Of a DNA stretch of 64,000 bases, positions 49,143-58,152 are shown piece by piece. The stretch is taken from the NCBI GenBank assembly GCA_018114805.1, contig CP073042.1, positions 5,253,501 to 5,317,500 of the forward strand. The letters are read 5' to 3'. The number at the start of each line of letters is the position of its first letter. Within the stretch, counting starts at the first letter, position 1. The position numbers and the translations under genes were made by a program. The notes under the pieces are model-generated. The model was given only the letters and a program-made list of their open reading frames with translations, did not search any database and was not told where the DNA came from. Source of the DNA: Candidatus Streptomyces philanthi (GTDB lineage: Bacteria > Actinomycetota > Actinomycetes > Streptomycetales > Streptomycetaceae).

Positions 49143-50678
49143 TCAGCCCAGGTCGCCCGCCGCGGTGCGCTCGGCCAGCCGCACCAGGGTGCGCACGGCC
49201 GAACCCGTGCCGCCCTTGTGCGTGTAGCCGTACGGCGCGCCCTCGTGGAAGGCCGGACCCGCGATGTCCAGGTGCGCCCACGTGATGCCCTCGCCCACGA
49301 ACTCCTGCAGGAACAGGCCGGCCACCAGGCCGCCGCCGGCGCGCTCGCCCATGTTGGCGATGTCGGCGATGGGGGAGTCCATGCCCTTGCGCAGTTCGAC
49401 GGGCATCGGCATGGGCCAGGACTGCTCGCCCACCTCCTGCGCGATCTCGTGCAGCGCGGCACGGAAGGCGTCGTCGTTGGCCATGATGCCGAAGGTACGG
49501 TTGCCGAGCGCGAGCACCATGGCGCCGGTCAGCGTCGCCACGTCCACGATCGCGTCCGGCTTCTCCTCCGAGGCCCGGGTGAGTGCGTCTGCGAGCACTA
49601 GGCGGCCCTCGGCGTCCGTGTTGAGCACCTCGACCGTCTTGCCGCTGTACATCCGCAGCACGTCGCCGGGGCGGGTCGCCGAGCCCGACGGCATGTTCTC
49701 GGCCAGCGCCAGCCAGCCGGTGACGTTGACCTTCAGGCCCAGCTTGGCGGCGGCCACGACGGCGGCGAAGACGGCGGCGGCGCCGCTCATGTCGCACTTC
49801 ATCGTCTCGTTGTGGCCGGCCGGCTTGAGCGAGATGCCGCCCGAGTCGTACGTGATGCCTTTGCCCACCAGCGCCAGCGTCTTGCTCGCCTTGGAGTGCC
49901 TGTACGCGATCTTGACCAGCCGCGGCGGGTTCTCCGAGCCCTGGCCGACGCCGATCAGGCCGCCGTAGCCGCCCTTGGCCAGCGCCTTCTCGTCCAGCAC
50001 CTCGATGCTGAGCCCGAACTCCTTGGCCGCGGCTTGCGCCTGCGCGGCGAAGGACTTCGGGGTCAGATCGTTGGAGGGGATGTTGATCAGGTCGCGGGCG
50101 CGGTTGACCTCGGCGGCCAGCGCCTCGGCCCGCTCGACCGCGGCCTTGTACGCCTTGTCCCGCGGCTTGCCGCCGAGGAGGGCGACCTCGGCCAGCGGCG
50201 CACTCTTGCCGGCGTCGCCGCCCTTGGCGGCCTTGCCCTCGCCGCCCCGGTAGGCGGTGAACGCGTACGCGCCGAGCAGTGCGCCCTCGGCGACCGCGGC
50301 GGCGGACTCCACGTCCGCCAGCGGCAGCGCGAACGCGGCCTTCTTCGTGCCGGCCAGCGCGCGGGCGGCGGAACCGGCGGCCCGCCGCAGCGTCTCGGCG
50401 TCGAAGTCCTCGTCCTTGGCCGGGGCGTCGCCGAGGCCGACCGCGAGCACGACCGGGGCCTTGATCCCGGACGCGGACGGCAGCTTGGTCACCTCGCCCT
50501 CGCCGCCGCTGGCGCCGAGGGTTTCCAGGACGGCGGCCAGCTTGCCGCCGAACGCCTTGTCCATGGCCTCGGCGCCCAGCGCGACGACGGGGCCCTTGAC
50601 GCCCTTCGCCACACCGACGACGACGGCGTCCGCACGCAGTGTGGTGGCACTCGACGTGCTGAGAGTCAGAGCAGTCAC
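49143..50678 (-). CDS. pepA: Leucyl aminopeptidase (M17)
   Basis: Dinuclear-metal aminopeptidase of 511 residues, cytoplasmic and hexameric in the family. The M17 signature NTDAEGRLVLADAL is intact, with the metal and catalytic lysines in LVGKGITYDSGGISLKP and the KCDMSGAAAV segment. The N-terminal regulatory domain runs to about residue 170. GTG 50678 (VTALTLSTSSATTLRADAVV) is chosen; the preceding frame is filler. Confidence 0.95.
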   Translation of the reverse strand: MTALTLSTSSATTLRADAVVVGVAKGVKGPVVALGAEAMDKAFGGKLAAVLETLGASGGEGEVTKLPSASGIKAPVVLAVGLGDAPAKDEDFDAETLRRAAGSAARALAGTKKAAFALPLADVESAAAVAEGALLGAYAFTAYRGGEGKAAKGGDAGKSAPLAEVALLGGKPRDKAYKAAVERAEALAAEVNRARDLINIPSNDLTPKSFAAQAQAAAKEFGLSIEVLDEKALAKGGYGGLIGVGQGSENPPRLVKIAYRHSKASKTLALVGKGITYDSGGISLKPAGHNETMKCDMSGAAAVFAAVVAAAKLGLKVNVTGWLALAENMPSGSATRPGDVLRMYSGKTVEVLNTDAEGRLVLADALTRASEEKPDAIVDVATLTGAMVLALGNRTFGIMANDDAFRAALHEIAQEVGEQSWPMPMPVELRKGMDSPIADIANMGERAGGGLVAGLFLQEFVGEGITWAHLDIAGPAFHEGAPYGYTHKGGTGSAVRTLVRLAERTAAGDLG

Positions 50679-51011
50679 GGTGGTGGGGTCTCTCTTCCGT
50701 TGAGGTAAGGCCGCTTGGTGGGCCGGCCGCGCCGTGGGCATCGTATGCGCCGGCCCTGGGACGGGCGCGGCCCGGTGCGGTGGTCGTGGCGGCCATTGCG
50801 AGCCTAACTCGCGCTGTACGGGGCGTGTTGTGCGAGCATCGGCCGACCTGGCCGATGGACCAGGGCGGCGGCGCGCTGCCGCCGCCCCGGCGCGCGCCGG
50901 GCCCCATCTGCCGCCCACCGCCCGGCCGTTGACCCCGACCGCCCCGCCGACCAGCACTTTCGGCGACGCGTCCGCGCCGCGGGGCGGCCGAATCCGTAGC
51001 GTGTGCGGTGC
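50679..51011. other. 333-bp spacer between pepA and cobS
   Basis: Likely pepA promoter region near 50690-50830 and GC-rich filler beyond. No frame or hairpin that I can support. Confidence 0.45.
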
Positions 51012-51903
51012 TCAGCCCAGCGTGAACACCACGAGTGTCGTCGTCGCCGCCGTCTCCGCCAGGGCCCCGAACACGTCGCCGGTCACCCCGCCGAACCGGC
51101 GCCGGCAGTGCCGCAGCAGCACCTCGGCCACGGCCAGCGCGGCGAGCACGGCCAGGCCGCACCGCAGCGCCCCGTACGGGCCCGCCAACGCGCCCGCGCC
51201 CGCGCAGCAGCCGGCCGCCACCCCCACGACGCCCAGCGCGGCGCGCGCCGGTACGGCGCCGGCCACCACCGCGCCGAGCCCGGTGGGGCGTGCGGCGGGC
51301 ACCCCGGCGCGGCTGGCCAGGGTGAGGGCGCAGCGCGCGGCGAGCCCGGCGACTGCCACCGCGAGCGCGCCGGCGGTCCAGTGGTCCGCGTACAGCTCAC
51401 GCACGGCCGCGACCTGCGCGAGGGTGACGAAGACCAGCGCGAGCATGCCGAACGGGCCGATGTCGGAGCGCTTCATGATGTCAAGGGCCCGCGCCGGCGG
51501 CTTGGCGCTGCCCAGGCCGTCGGCCGTGTCGGCGAGGCCGTCCAGGTGCAGGGCGCGGGTCAGGACGGCCGGCACCGCCACGGTGGCGACGGCCGCCAGC
51601 AGCGGACCCGCGCCGGCCAGCAGCAACAGGCAGCCGGGGACGGCCGCGCACAGCCCCACCGCGAGGCCGACCAGCGGCGCGCACAGCATGCCCGCGCGCG
51701 CGGCGTCCCGGTCCCAGCGCGTGACCCGCACCGGCACCGCCGTGAGCGTGCCGAAGGCGAACCGCAGGCCGTGCGCGAACGCGGCGGCGCGGCCCGGGCG
51801 GTCTGGGCCCGGGGCCTCGACGGGTCGTCGGCGCGGGCGTCGGGAGCGTCGGCGCGGTCGGGGCCGGGCGGGCGTGCGGGGGACGGGGCGGCGTGGTGTC
51901 CAT
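51012..51903 (-). CDS. cobS: Adenosylcobinamide-GDP ribazoletransferase, probable frameshift near the start
   Basis: Membrane enzyme that joins alpha-ribazole to adenosylcobinamide-GDP in the last part of cobalamin synthesis. The intact frame covers GLRFAFGTLTAVPVRVTRWD, the substrate motif TRALHLDGLADTADGLG, RSDIGPFGMLALVFV and several membrane helices ending in FGALAETAATTTLVVF. No start codon exists in this frame upstream of the conserved beginning, while ATG 51903 (MDTTPPRPPHARPAP) is open in a neighbouring frame; the total is one base over a multiple of three. A one-base insertion near 51790-51840 is therefore likely. Without repair, translation could only begin at GTG 51737, cutting conserved residues. 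Confidence 0.85.
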
Positions 51904-51936
51904 CGCGCCGCAGGTTATCGCGCAGGGTGGGGAGCC

Positions 51937-52547
51937 ATGGGGCACTGGTGGCAACGCGACGTCGTGGAGCCGGGCAAGCTGCCCCTGCTGCTGGCGCTCG
52001 CCTCCTTCGTGCTGGCCTTCGCCGCGGCGCGGCTGGTGACCCGGCTGATCCGGGCGGGCAGGGGGCCCTTCCGCGACGTGACGGCCGGCGGGCTCCACGT
52101 GCACCACGTGGTGCACGGCGTGGTGCTCACCGTCGTCGGCGGCTTCGGCGCGGTGGCCAGCGCTCGGCAGGGGGCGGGGGCCCCGGTGTGCGCGGTGATC
52201 TTCGGTCTCGGGGCGGGCTGGTCCTGGACGAGTTCCCGCTCGTGCTGCACCTGGACGACGTGTACTGGTCGGAACAGGGCCGCAAGAGCGTGGAGCTCGT
52301 GGTATTGACGGCCGCCCTGGTGGCGTTGCTGCTCGGCGGGTTCCTGCCGTTCGGGGTCAACGACCTGACGGCGGCCGAGCGGCACGACCGGCGGCTGGTC
52401 GCGCTCAACGTGGCGGTCAACTTCCTGTTCTCGCTGGTCGCCCTCGCCAAGGGCAAGCCGCGGATGGCGGTGCTCGGCGTGCTGGTGCCGCTGGTGGCCC
52501 CGTTCGGCGCCGTGCGCCTGGCCCGGGTAGCCGTGCGGGCCCCGTAG
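51937..52547 (+). pseudogene. Membrane protein of unknown function, one-base deletion
   Basis: About 203 residues when repaired. It starts MGHWWQRDVVEPGKLPLLLA with a first helix, then GGLHVHHVVHGVVLTVVGGF and a second helix, GLGAGWSW; near 52222 one base is missing and the frame resumes as GLVLDEFPLVLHLDDVYWSE, followed by two more helices and a short end. The His-rich HVHH and the acidic DEFPLVLHLDDVYW segments look like a metal or catalytic site in the membrane. I recall this as a conserved actinobacterial membrane family without a name. Divergent from cobS by 33 bp. Confidence 0.7.
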
Positions 52548-52567
52548 CCCGTCGGCCGCCGGGCCGA

Positions 52568-52604
52568 GCCACCCGCGCGGCCGGGCCCCGGCCGCGCGGG
52601 TGGC
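52568..52604. terminator. Bidirectional GC hairpin terminator
   Basis: GCCACCCGCGCGGCCGGG (52568-52585) and its perfect complement at 52587-52604, closing on a GGGCCCC loop. It lies 20 bp after the plus-strand membrane gene and at the apparent end of the convergent rhomboid-like gene. Confidence 0.75.
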
Positions 52605-53259
52605 GCGCCGCCGCTCGGCCCAGGTGCCCACCGCGCACACCATGAGGATGGCGCCGATCGCCACCAGGTGCTCGCGGCCGGCCAGGTTCGGCTTGGCGTG
52701 CACCTCGGTCACCATCGAGGCGATCGTCAACGCGCCGGTGAGCCAGGCGCGGTGGCGCCAGCACACGTACACCGAGAGTCCGACCACGGCCGCCGACGGG
52801 CCGGTGTCGTGCACCTGAGCGGTCTCCGGCGGCAGCCCGAGCGGACCGCCGGGGCCGAAGCGCGACGCCGACGCGCGCGTACGTCGTGCCCGCCAGCGTG
52901 GCCACGTACGCGATGACCAGCGTGCGGCGCCAGCCCAGTGCGCACTCGCAGACCGCGAAGACGACGAAGATCTGGAGCAAACCGCCCCACACCGGCAGGT
53001 CGGGGGCGGGGACGAACAGCGACAGCGGGGTGCGCAGCAGCGCGCCCCACCAGGGCTGGTCGGCCTGGACGTAGCCGAGGAGCGCGATGGGCTCGCGCCC
53101 CCAGGGCTGGTTCTGCACGTACTGGCAGGCCACGATCAGGAACAGGGCCGTGAGCGTCACCGTCAGGGCGGCGAACCGGCGGCGGACCAGGCCCTCGCGT
53201 ACCGCCCCGGCCAGCGAGCCCCACTCGGCGCGCACCAGCCGGCGCACCGGCCCGGGCAC
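52605..53259 (-). pseudogene. Rhomboid-like membrane protein, frameshifted
   Basis: About 220 residues. The N-terminal half from GTG 53259 reads RRLVRAEWGSLAGAVREGLV, VTLTALFLIVACQYVQNQPW, FVVFAVCECALGWRRTLVIA and AGTTYARVG; the second half, in another frame after about 52860, reads HDTGPSAAVVGLSVYVCWRH, VTEVHAKPNLAGREHLVAIG and ILMVCAVGTWAERRRA. Five or six helices and the D-x-GPSA motif suggest the streptomycete rhomboid-like family; protease activity is unproven. No stop is found before the terminator, so the end is approximate. It starts 24 bp after the lysyltransferase-like gene and is likely in the same operon. Confidence 0.65.
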
Positions 53260-53282
53260 GAGGTCGAGCAGTGTGTGGGGCG

Positions 53283-55049
53283 TTATCTGTGGGTCTCCAG
53301 GTGCTTGCGGTTGAGCCACTTGGGCAGCCCCGGGGCCTCCAGGAAGCCCTCGGCGCGGGCGCTGGCGAGGCCGATCCGCAGCAGGTCGGTGCTCTTCTCG
53401 AAGAGCAGGTAGCGCGGCTCCCAGATGGGCCGGTACTTCGCGTTGGCCCGGTACAGCGACTCGATCTGCCACCAGCGTGAGCAGAAGCTGAGCAGCGAGC
53501 GCCACAGCCGCAGCACGGGGCCGGCGCCCAGCCTGGCGCCGCGCTCGAAGACCGAGCGGAACATCGCGAAGTTCAGCGAGATCTGGTTCACGCCCACCTC
53601 CTTCGCGCGCTGGATCAGCTCCAGGACCATGAACTCCATCAGCCCGTTGTCCGCGTCGCGGTCCCGGCGCATCAGGTCGAGCGAGAGGCCGTGCGGCCCC
53701 CAGGGCGCGAAGCTGAGCAGGGCCTTCGGCGTGCCGTCGGCGTCGAAGCACTCCAGCATCACGCAGCGGCCGTCGTTCGGGTCGCCGAGGCGGCCGAGCG
53801 CCATGGAGAACCCGCGCTCGGTCGCGCCGTCGCGCCACTCGTCGGCGAGGCGGACCAGTTCGGCCATCTCCGCGTCCGGGATCTCCTCGTGCCGCCGGAT
53901 GCGCACGGTGTACCCGGCGCGCTTCACGCGGTTGTACGCCTGCCGCACGGTGCGCATCGCGCGCCCTTCGAGGGTGAACTCGGCGGTGTCCACCAGCGCC
54001 TCGTCGCCCAGTTCCAGCGCGTCCAGGCCGTGCCGCGCGTAGACCGTGCCGCCCTCTTCGCTGGCGCCCATGACGGCGGGGGCCCAGCCGTGCTCGCGGG
54101 CCTCGGCCAGCCAGCGGTCGATCGCGCCGGGCCAGGCCTCCAGGTCGTCGATCGGATCGCCGGAGGCCAGTGAGACGCCGCCGACGACGCGGTAGGTGAC
54201 GGCGGACTTGCCGGACGGGGACCAGATGACGCTCTTGTCGTGGCGCAGCGCGAAGTAGCCGAGCGAGTCCCGCTCGCCGTGCCGGTCCAGCAGGGCGCGC
54301 AGCTTCTCCTCGTCGCCCGGCGTGATCGGGTCGACGGCGCGCCGGGAGCGGAAGGCGACGTACAGCACGAGCAGCAGCAACAGCGCGCTCATGATGTTGA
54401 TGATCACGTCCACCCAGCCGGGGGTGGCGATGCCGGGGAACCGGTCCTCGTCGGCGGCGAGCGAGATCAGCCGCATGACGCCGTACCGCCAGCGGGTGAG
54501 GAAGGTGGAGCGCTCGTCGTCTGTGGCGGTGTTGGCGAGGGCGACCAGGCCGGCGGCGAGCAGCGAGCCGACCAGCAGCCCGCCGACCGCGACGACCGCG
54601 GCGAGCTTGGGGTTGGAGCGGTCGCCCTTGGCGTAGAACTCGCGCCGGCCCACCAGGAGCGCCGCCACGAACAGCGCGGTCAGCAACAGCGAGACCCAGT
54701 TCTGCGCGTGCTGGCGGAACTCCTGGAAGGGCATCGCCAGCGCGAAGGCCACCAGCAGCAGGCCGCTGATCACCAGATTGAGGATCCAGGCGGCGCGCTT
54801 GCGGCGGCGCATGGTGACGGCGAGGAACAGCGAGAGCGCGGCCGAGAAGAAGCCCGCCGTCAGCAGGTAGGGCGTGAAGTACTCGTCGACGTTGTGGCGG
54901 CGCAGGTCGTTGCCGAAGGACACCCACACCGCGCTTAGCAGGTTGACGAACGTGACGGCACGCAGGTACCAGACCGCGAACGCCGCACTCCGCTGAGGCC
55001 GGGGGCCGCGCTGCTTGCCTTCTTCCGGACTCAAACAGACTTCTCCCAT
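53283..55049 (-). CDS. Lysylphosphatidylglycerol synthase-like membrane protein (MprF/DUF2156)
   Basis: Product of 588 residues. About five to six membrane helices (residues 20-250: FVNLLSAVWVSFG, YLLTAGFFSAALSLFLAVTM, LVISGLLLVAFALAMPF and others) precede a cytoplasmic GNAT-like DUF2156 domain: ALRHDKSVIWSPSGKSAVTY, NRVKRAGYTVRIRR and FMVLELIQRAKEVGVNQISL. This is the layout of enzymes that transfer lysine or another amino acid from tRNA to phosphatidylglycerol, reducing surface negative charge. ATG 55049 (MGEVCLSPEEGKQ) is chosen with GGGAGAA nearby; the upstream 55040-55110 region is AT-rich and probably the promoter. Confidence 0.88.
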   Translation of the reverse strand: MGEVCLSPEEGKQRGPRPQRSAAFAVWYLRAVTFVNLLSAVWVSFGNDLRRHNVDEYFTPYLLTAGFFSAALSLFLAVTMRRRKRAAWILNLVISGLLLVAFALAMPFQEFRQHAQNWVSLLLTALFVAALLVGRREFYAKGDRSNPKLAAVVAVGGLLVGSLLAAGLVALANTATDDERSTFLTRWRYGVMRLISLAADEDRFPGIATPGWVDVIINIMSALLLLLVLYVAFRSRRAVDPITPGDEEKLRALLDRHGERDSLGYFALRHDKSVIWSPSGKSAVTYRVVGGVSLASGDPIDDLEAWPGAIDRWLAEAREHGWAPAVMGASEEGGTVYARHGLDALELGDEALVDTAEFTLEGRAMRTVRQAYNRVKRAGYTVRIRRHEEIPDAEMAELVRLADEWRDGATERGFSMALGRLGDPNDGRCVMLECFDADGTPKALLSFAPWGPHGLSLDLMRRDRDADNGLMEFMVLELIQRAKEVGVNQISLNFAMFRSVFERGARLGAGPVLRLWRSLLSFCSRWWQIESLYRANAKYRPIWEPRYLLFEKSTDLLRIGLASARAEGFLEAPGLPKWLNRKHLETHR

Positions 55050-55182
55050 GAAAGTAGAGCATATGAGGGAGAGGTCTTTTATCCGAATTTTGGGCCGCTT
55101 TGCCCGATTGGATCGCACCAGGCCGCAGCACGACCCGGCGGCGCGAGCGCGCCGCGGGGTGCTGGGCCAGCGGGCCCGTACG

Positions 55183-56229
55183 TCAGTCCCGCAGCGGAAG
55201 CTCCGCCGCCAGGGCCGCGGCCGCCTGCACCATCGGCAGGGCGAGCAGCGCCCCGGTTCCCTCACCCACACTGACGCCGTGGTCCAGGAGAGGGTTGAGC
55301 GCGGTCCGGTCCAACGCCTTGGCCTGCGCGGGCTCGCCGCTCGCGTGGCCGGCCAGCCACCAGTCCGGCGCCCGGAACGCCACCCGCTGCGCCACCAACG
55401 CGCACGCGGCCGAGACCACCCCGTCCAGGATCACCGGGGTGTGGCGCACGGCGCTCTGCAACAGGAACCCGGTGATGGCCGCCAGGTCCGCGCCGCCCGA
55501 GGTGCGCAGCAGTTCCAACTGGTCGCCGAGGACCGGCCGGGCCCGGCGCAGCGCGTCCCGGATCGCCGCGCACTTGCGCATCCACGCCAGGTCGTCGATC
55601 CCGAACCCGCCGCGCCCGGTCACCACGGAGGCGTCGGTGCTGCACAGCGCCGCGACCAGGGTGCTGGCGGCGGTGGTGCCGCCCACGCTCAGGTCGCCGA
55701 GCACCACCAGGTCGGTGCCGGAGTCGGCCTCCTCGTCGGCGATCGCCATCCCGGCCCGGAACGCCTGCTCGACCTCGTCGGTGCTGAGCGCGTCCTCGAT
55801 GTCGATCCGGCCCGAGCCCCGCCGCACCCGGTGCCGGGTGACCTCCTCGGGGAACTCGGCCGGGTCGCAGTCCACCGCGAGGTCCACCACGCGCAGCCCG
55901 ACGCCCGAGCGGCGGGCCAGGATCGCCACCGCGCTGGTGCCGTCCAGCGCCTCCCGTACGAGGTCCCTGGTGGTGCCCGCCGAGCGCCCTGAGACGTCCA
56001 GTTCGGCGACGCCGTGGTCGCCGGCGAACAACAGCACCCGCGCCCGCTCGATGGGCTTGACCGGCATGCTCGCCTGCGCGGCGGCCAGCCACTCGCCCAG
56101 CTCGTCCAGCCGCCCCAGCGCACCGGGTGGCGTGGTGAACCGGGCGCGGCGCTCCTCGGCGTCACGGCGTACGCCGCCGTCGGGGCGCTCGATCAGGTCG
56201 ACGAAGTCATCGAGGTGTAGACCGCTCAT
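55183..56229 (-). CDS. cobT: Nicotinate-nucleotide:dimethylbenzimidazole phosphoribosyltransferase
   Basis: Makes alpha-ribazole phosphate for the lower ligand of cobalamin; 348 residues, normal length. Motifs: TPPGALGRLDELGEWLA, VLLFAGDHGVAE, LVVLGDLSVGGTTAASTLVA, VVTGRGGFGIDD and the C-terminal catalytic glutamate in VSVGEGTGALLALPMVQAAA. ATG 56229 (MSGLHLDDF) is chosen over one three codons earlier. Lies between cobU and the MprF-like gene on the same strand. Confidence 0.95.
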   Translation of the reverse strand: MSGLHLDDFVDLIERPDGGVRRDAEERRARFTTPPGALGRLDELGEWLAAAQASMPVKPIERARVLLFAGDHGVAELDVSGRSAGTTRDLVREALDGTSAVAILARRSGVGLRVVDLAVDCDPAEFPEEVTRHRVRRGSGRIDIEDALSTDEVEQAFRAGMAIADEEADSGTDLVVLGDLSVGGTTAASTLVAALCSTDASVVTGRGGFGIDDLAWMRKCAAIRDALRRARPVLGDQLELLRTSGGADLAAITGFLLQSAVRHTPVILDGVVSAACALVAQRVAFRAPDWWLAGHASGEPAQAKALDRTALNPLLDHGVSVGEGTGALLALPMVQAAAALAAELPLRD

Positions 56230-56338
56230 CCGCCGCACCCTATCGTTCCCGCCCCTCCCGCAGGGCCTCAGCCCCGTCCGGTGGCCCGGGGGCCCGGTCG
56301 TGCGCTCGGCAGGCCCGGCGACCGCCGTCGCGGTCCGC

Positions 56339-57550
56339 TCAGCGCAGCGTCAGCGACTGGCCCGCGACCACCAGCAGGACGTGCTCGCACTCGGCGGCGA
56401 CGGCCGCGTTCACCCGCCCCAGCTCGTCCCGGAAGCGGCGGCCGGAGGCTGTCGCGGGAACCACGCCGGAGCCGACCTCGTTGCTCACCGCCACCAGCGG
56501 ACGCCGGGTGGCCCGCACCGCGGCGACCAGCGCCGCCACCCGCTCGCGCAGGGCCTGCTCGCCGCCGCCGGCCCAGCGTTCGTCCTCCCACGCCCCGACC
56601 GCGTCCATCGCGTCCGTCAGCCACAGCGACAGGCAGTCCACCAGCAGCGGCGGGCCCTCGTCCGCGAGCAGCGGCTCCAGGTCGCACGTCTCGGCCGTCC
56701 GCCAGCTCCCCGGCCGGCGCTCGCGGTGCGCGGCCACCCGCGCCGCCCACTCCGGGTCGCCCGCGCGGCGCCCACCGGTCGCCACGTACAGCACCTCGGG
56801 GAAGGCCGCGAGCCGCCGCTCGGCCTCCAGCGACTTCCCGGACCGCGCGCCGCCGAGCACCAGCGTGCGCCGCGGCAGGTCGGGCACCGCGTGGTACTCG
56901 CCGACGACCAGCGTCCGCCCGTCCGGGACGGTCCGCGCGCCCGCCGCGGCGAGCCGGCGGTGCAGTTCGGGGCCCGGCGGCACGGTGTGGTCGATGTGCA
57001 CGGCCAGCACGTCCGTGGTGGGCGCCACCAGACCCGCGGCCCGCAGCCTGGCCAGCGCGTCGGGCCGGCCCAACACGTCGAGCAGCACCATGTCGTACGG
57101 CCGTCCGGGGCGGGCGGGCCCCGGCTCGGCCAGGCCCGCGGGCGCGGCGTCGGGCGGCAGGTACAGCAGCCGCTCGCCGTCGGGCCCGGTCACCTCGTAC
57201 CCGGTGCCGGGGGCGTCCAGGGCGATGGCCCGCACCCGATGCCCGCTGAGCAGCGCCAGCTCCCGCCCGTCGGCGGCCCGGCCCGGCGCCGGCAGTCCGG
57301 GCGGCACCTCGACCGCCGGCCCGTTGTGCGGGTGCGAGAGCAGCACCTGCCGCACGCCGGCCAGCGAGCGCCCGGCCCGCGCCGCGGCCAGGGCCGGGCC
57401 CGGGGTGAGGTCGAGCAGCAGCGCGTCGTCGATGAGCAGCGCCGTCGCGGCCCGCGCGGCGGCGCCCACGGCGGTGGCGCAGGCGGCGCAGGGGCAGTCG
57501 GGCCGGGGCAGCCCACCCGGGGCTCCGGTGCCGAGGAGAGTCAGTTCCAC
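56339..57550 (-). CDS. cobU: CobU kinase/guanylyltransferase fused to an N-terminal beta-lactamase-fold-like domain
   Basis: Product of 403 residues. The C-terminal 180 residues are adenosylcobinamide kinase / phosphate guanylyltransferase: P-loop LVLGGARSGKSLEAERR, VLYVATGG, PPLLVDCLSLWLTD and AVSNEVGSGVVP. The N-terminal about 220 residues begin VELTLLGTGAPGGLPRPDCP and contain a reduced metallo-hydrolase pattern (HPHNG, HIDH) as seen in MBL-fold proteins. The fusion is frequent in streptomycetes as I recall; what the N-terminal part does in cobalamin assembly is unknown. GTG 57550 is the chosen start. Followed by cobT after 109 bp. Confidence 0.9.
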   Translation of the reverse strand: MELTLLGTGAPGGLPRPDCPCAACATAVGAAARAATALLIDDALLLDLTPGPALAAARAGRSLAGVRQVLLSHPHNGPAVEVPPGLPAPGRAADGRELALLSGHRVRAIALDAPGTGYEVTGPDGERLLYLPPDAAPAGLAEPGPARPGRPYDMVLLDVLGRPDALARLRAAGLVAPTTDVLAVHIDHTVPPGPELHRRLAAAGARTVPDGRTLVVGEYHAVPDLPRRTLVLGGARSGKSLEAERRLAAFPEVLYVATGGRRAGDPEWAARVAAHRERRPGSWRTAETCDLEPLLADEGPPLLVDCLSLWLTDAMDAVGAWEDERWAGGGEQALRERVAALVAAVRATRRPLVAVSNEVGSGVVPATASGRRFRDELGRVNAAVAAECEHVLLVVAGQSLTLR

Positions 57551-57768
57551 GCCCTGATCGTCTCGCGTCCACGGTCGGCCAGCACGCGGGGCCACCTCCG
57601 ATGGGGTGTCCGGCCGGGCTACGCTGCGGTCACCAGGGCCGTACCGGCACGGTGCAGCCGCCCCGCGCGGCGGCGTGCGTGCCGGGCGCGCGGGCCGCGA
57701 AGCGTCGCCGACGGGCGGGCGGCGCGGCCCGCGCGGTGCGGCAACACGGCGGCAGAGACGGAGCGGAC

Positions 57769-57990
57769 ATGGCGTGGACGTTGCGGTTCGAGAAGGCCGA
57801 TGGGACGCAGACGGCTCCCCCGGTGGAGCCGGAGGACTTCCCGACCCAGGGCGACGCGGAGTCGTGGCTCGGCGAGGTGTGGAAGGATCTGGCCGACGGC
57901 GGTGTGGATCAGGTGCAACTGTATGAGGACGACGCCAAGATCTACGGGCCGATGAGCCTGCACGCGGACCAGGCTGAGTCGACCGGCTGA
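57769..57990 (+). CDS. Small conserved hypothetical protein
   Basis: Acidic product of 73 residues: MAWTLRFEKADGTQ, VEPEDFPTQGDAESWLGEVW and DLADGGVDQVQLYEDDAKIY. The ATG at 57769 follows GGAGCGGAC. The fold looks small and globular (alternating strands and a helix around EDFPTQGDAESWLGE). I recall this in many Streptomyces genomes next to cobU; function unknown. Confidence 0.85.
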   Translation: MAWTLRFEKADGTQTAPPVEPEDFPTQGDAESWLGEVWKDLADGGVDQVQLYEDDAKIYGPMSLHADQAESTG

Positions 57991-58152
57991 GCACCCCGCC
58001 GCGCCGTGGTGCCCGCCGAGCACCGGGGCGGGCGCCACGGCACGTCGGGCCCCGGCCCGCGGCCCGGCAGCGGCCGGGGCCCGGCCCTCGCCGGCGCGCC
58101 TTCCCGGGTGACCGCGACGACCGCGACCTCGGCCGGCTCGTACCCCGTCCGC

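Noticed and set aside
55100..57955. 951-codon frame antisense to cobT and cobU
   Set aside because: Ser/Arg/Pro-rich composition, crosses several real genes, no start signal.
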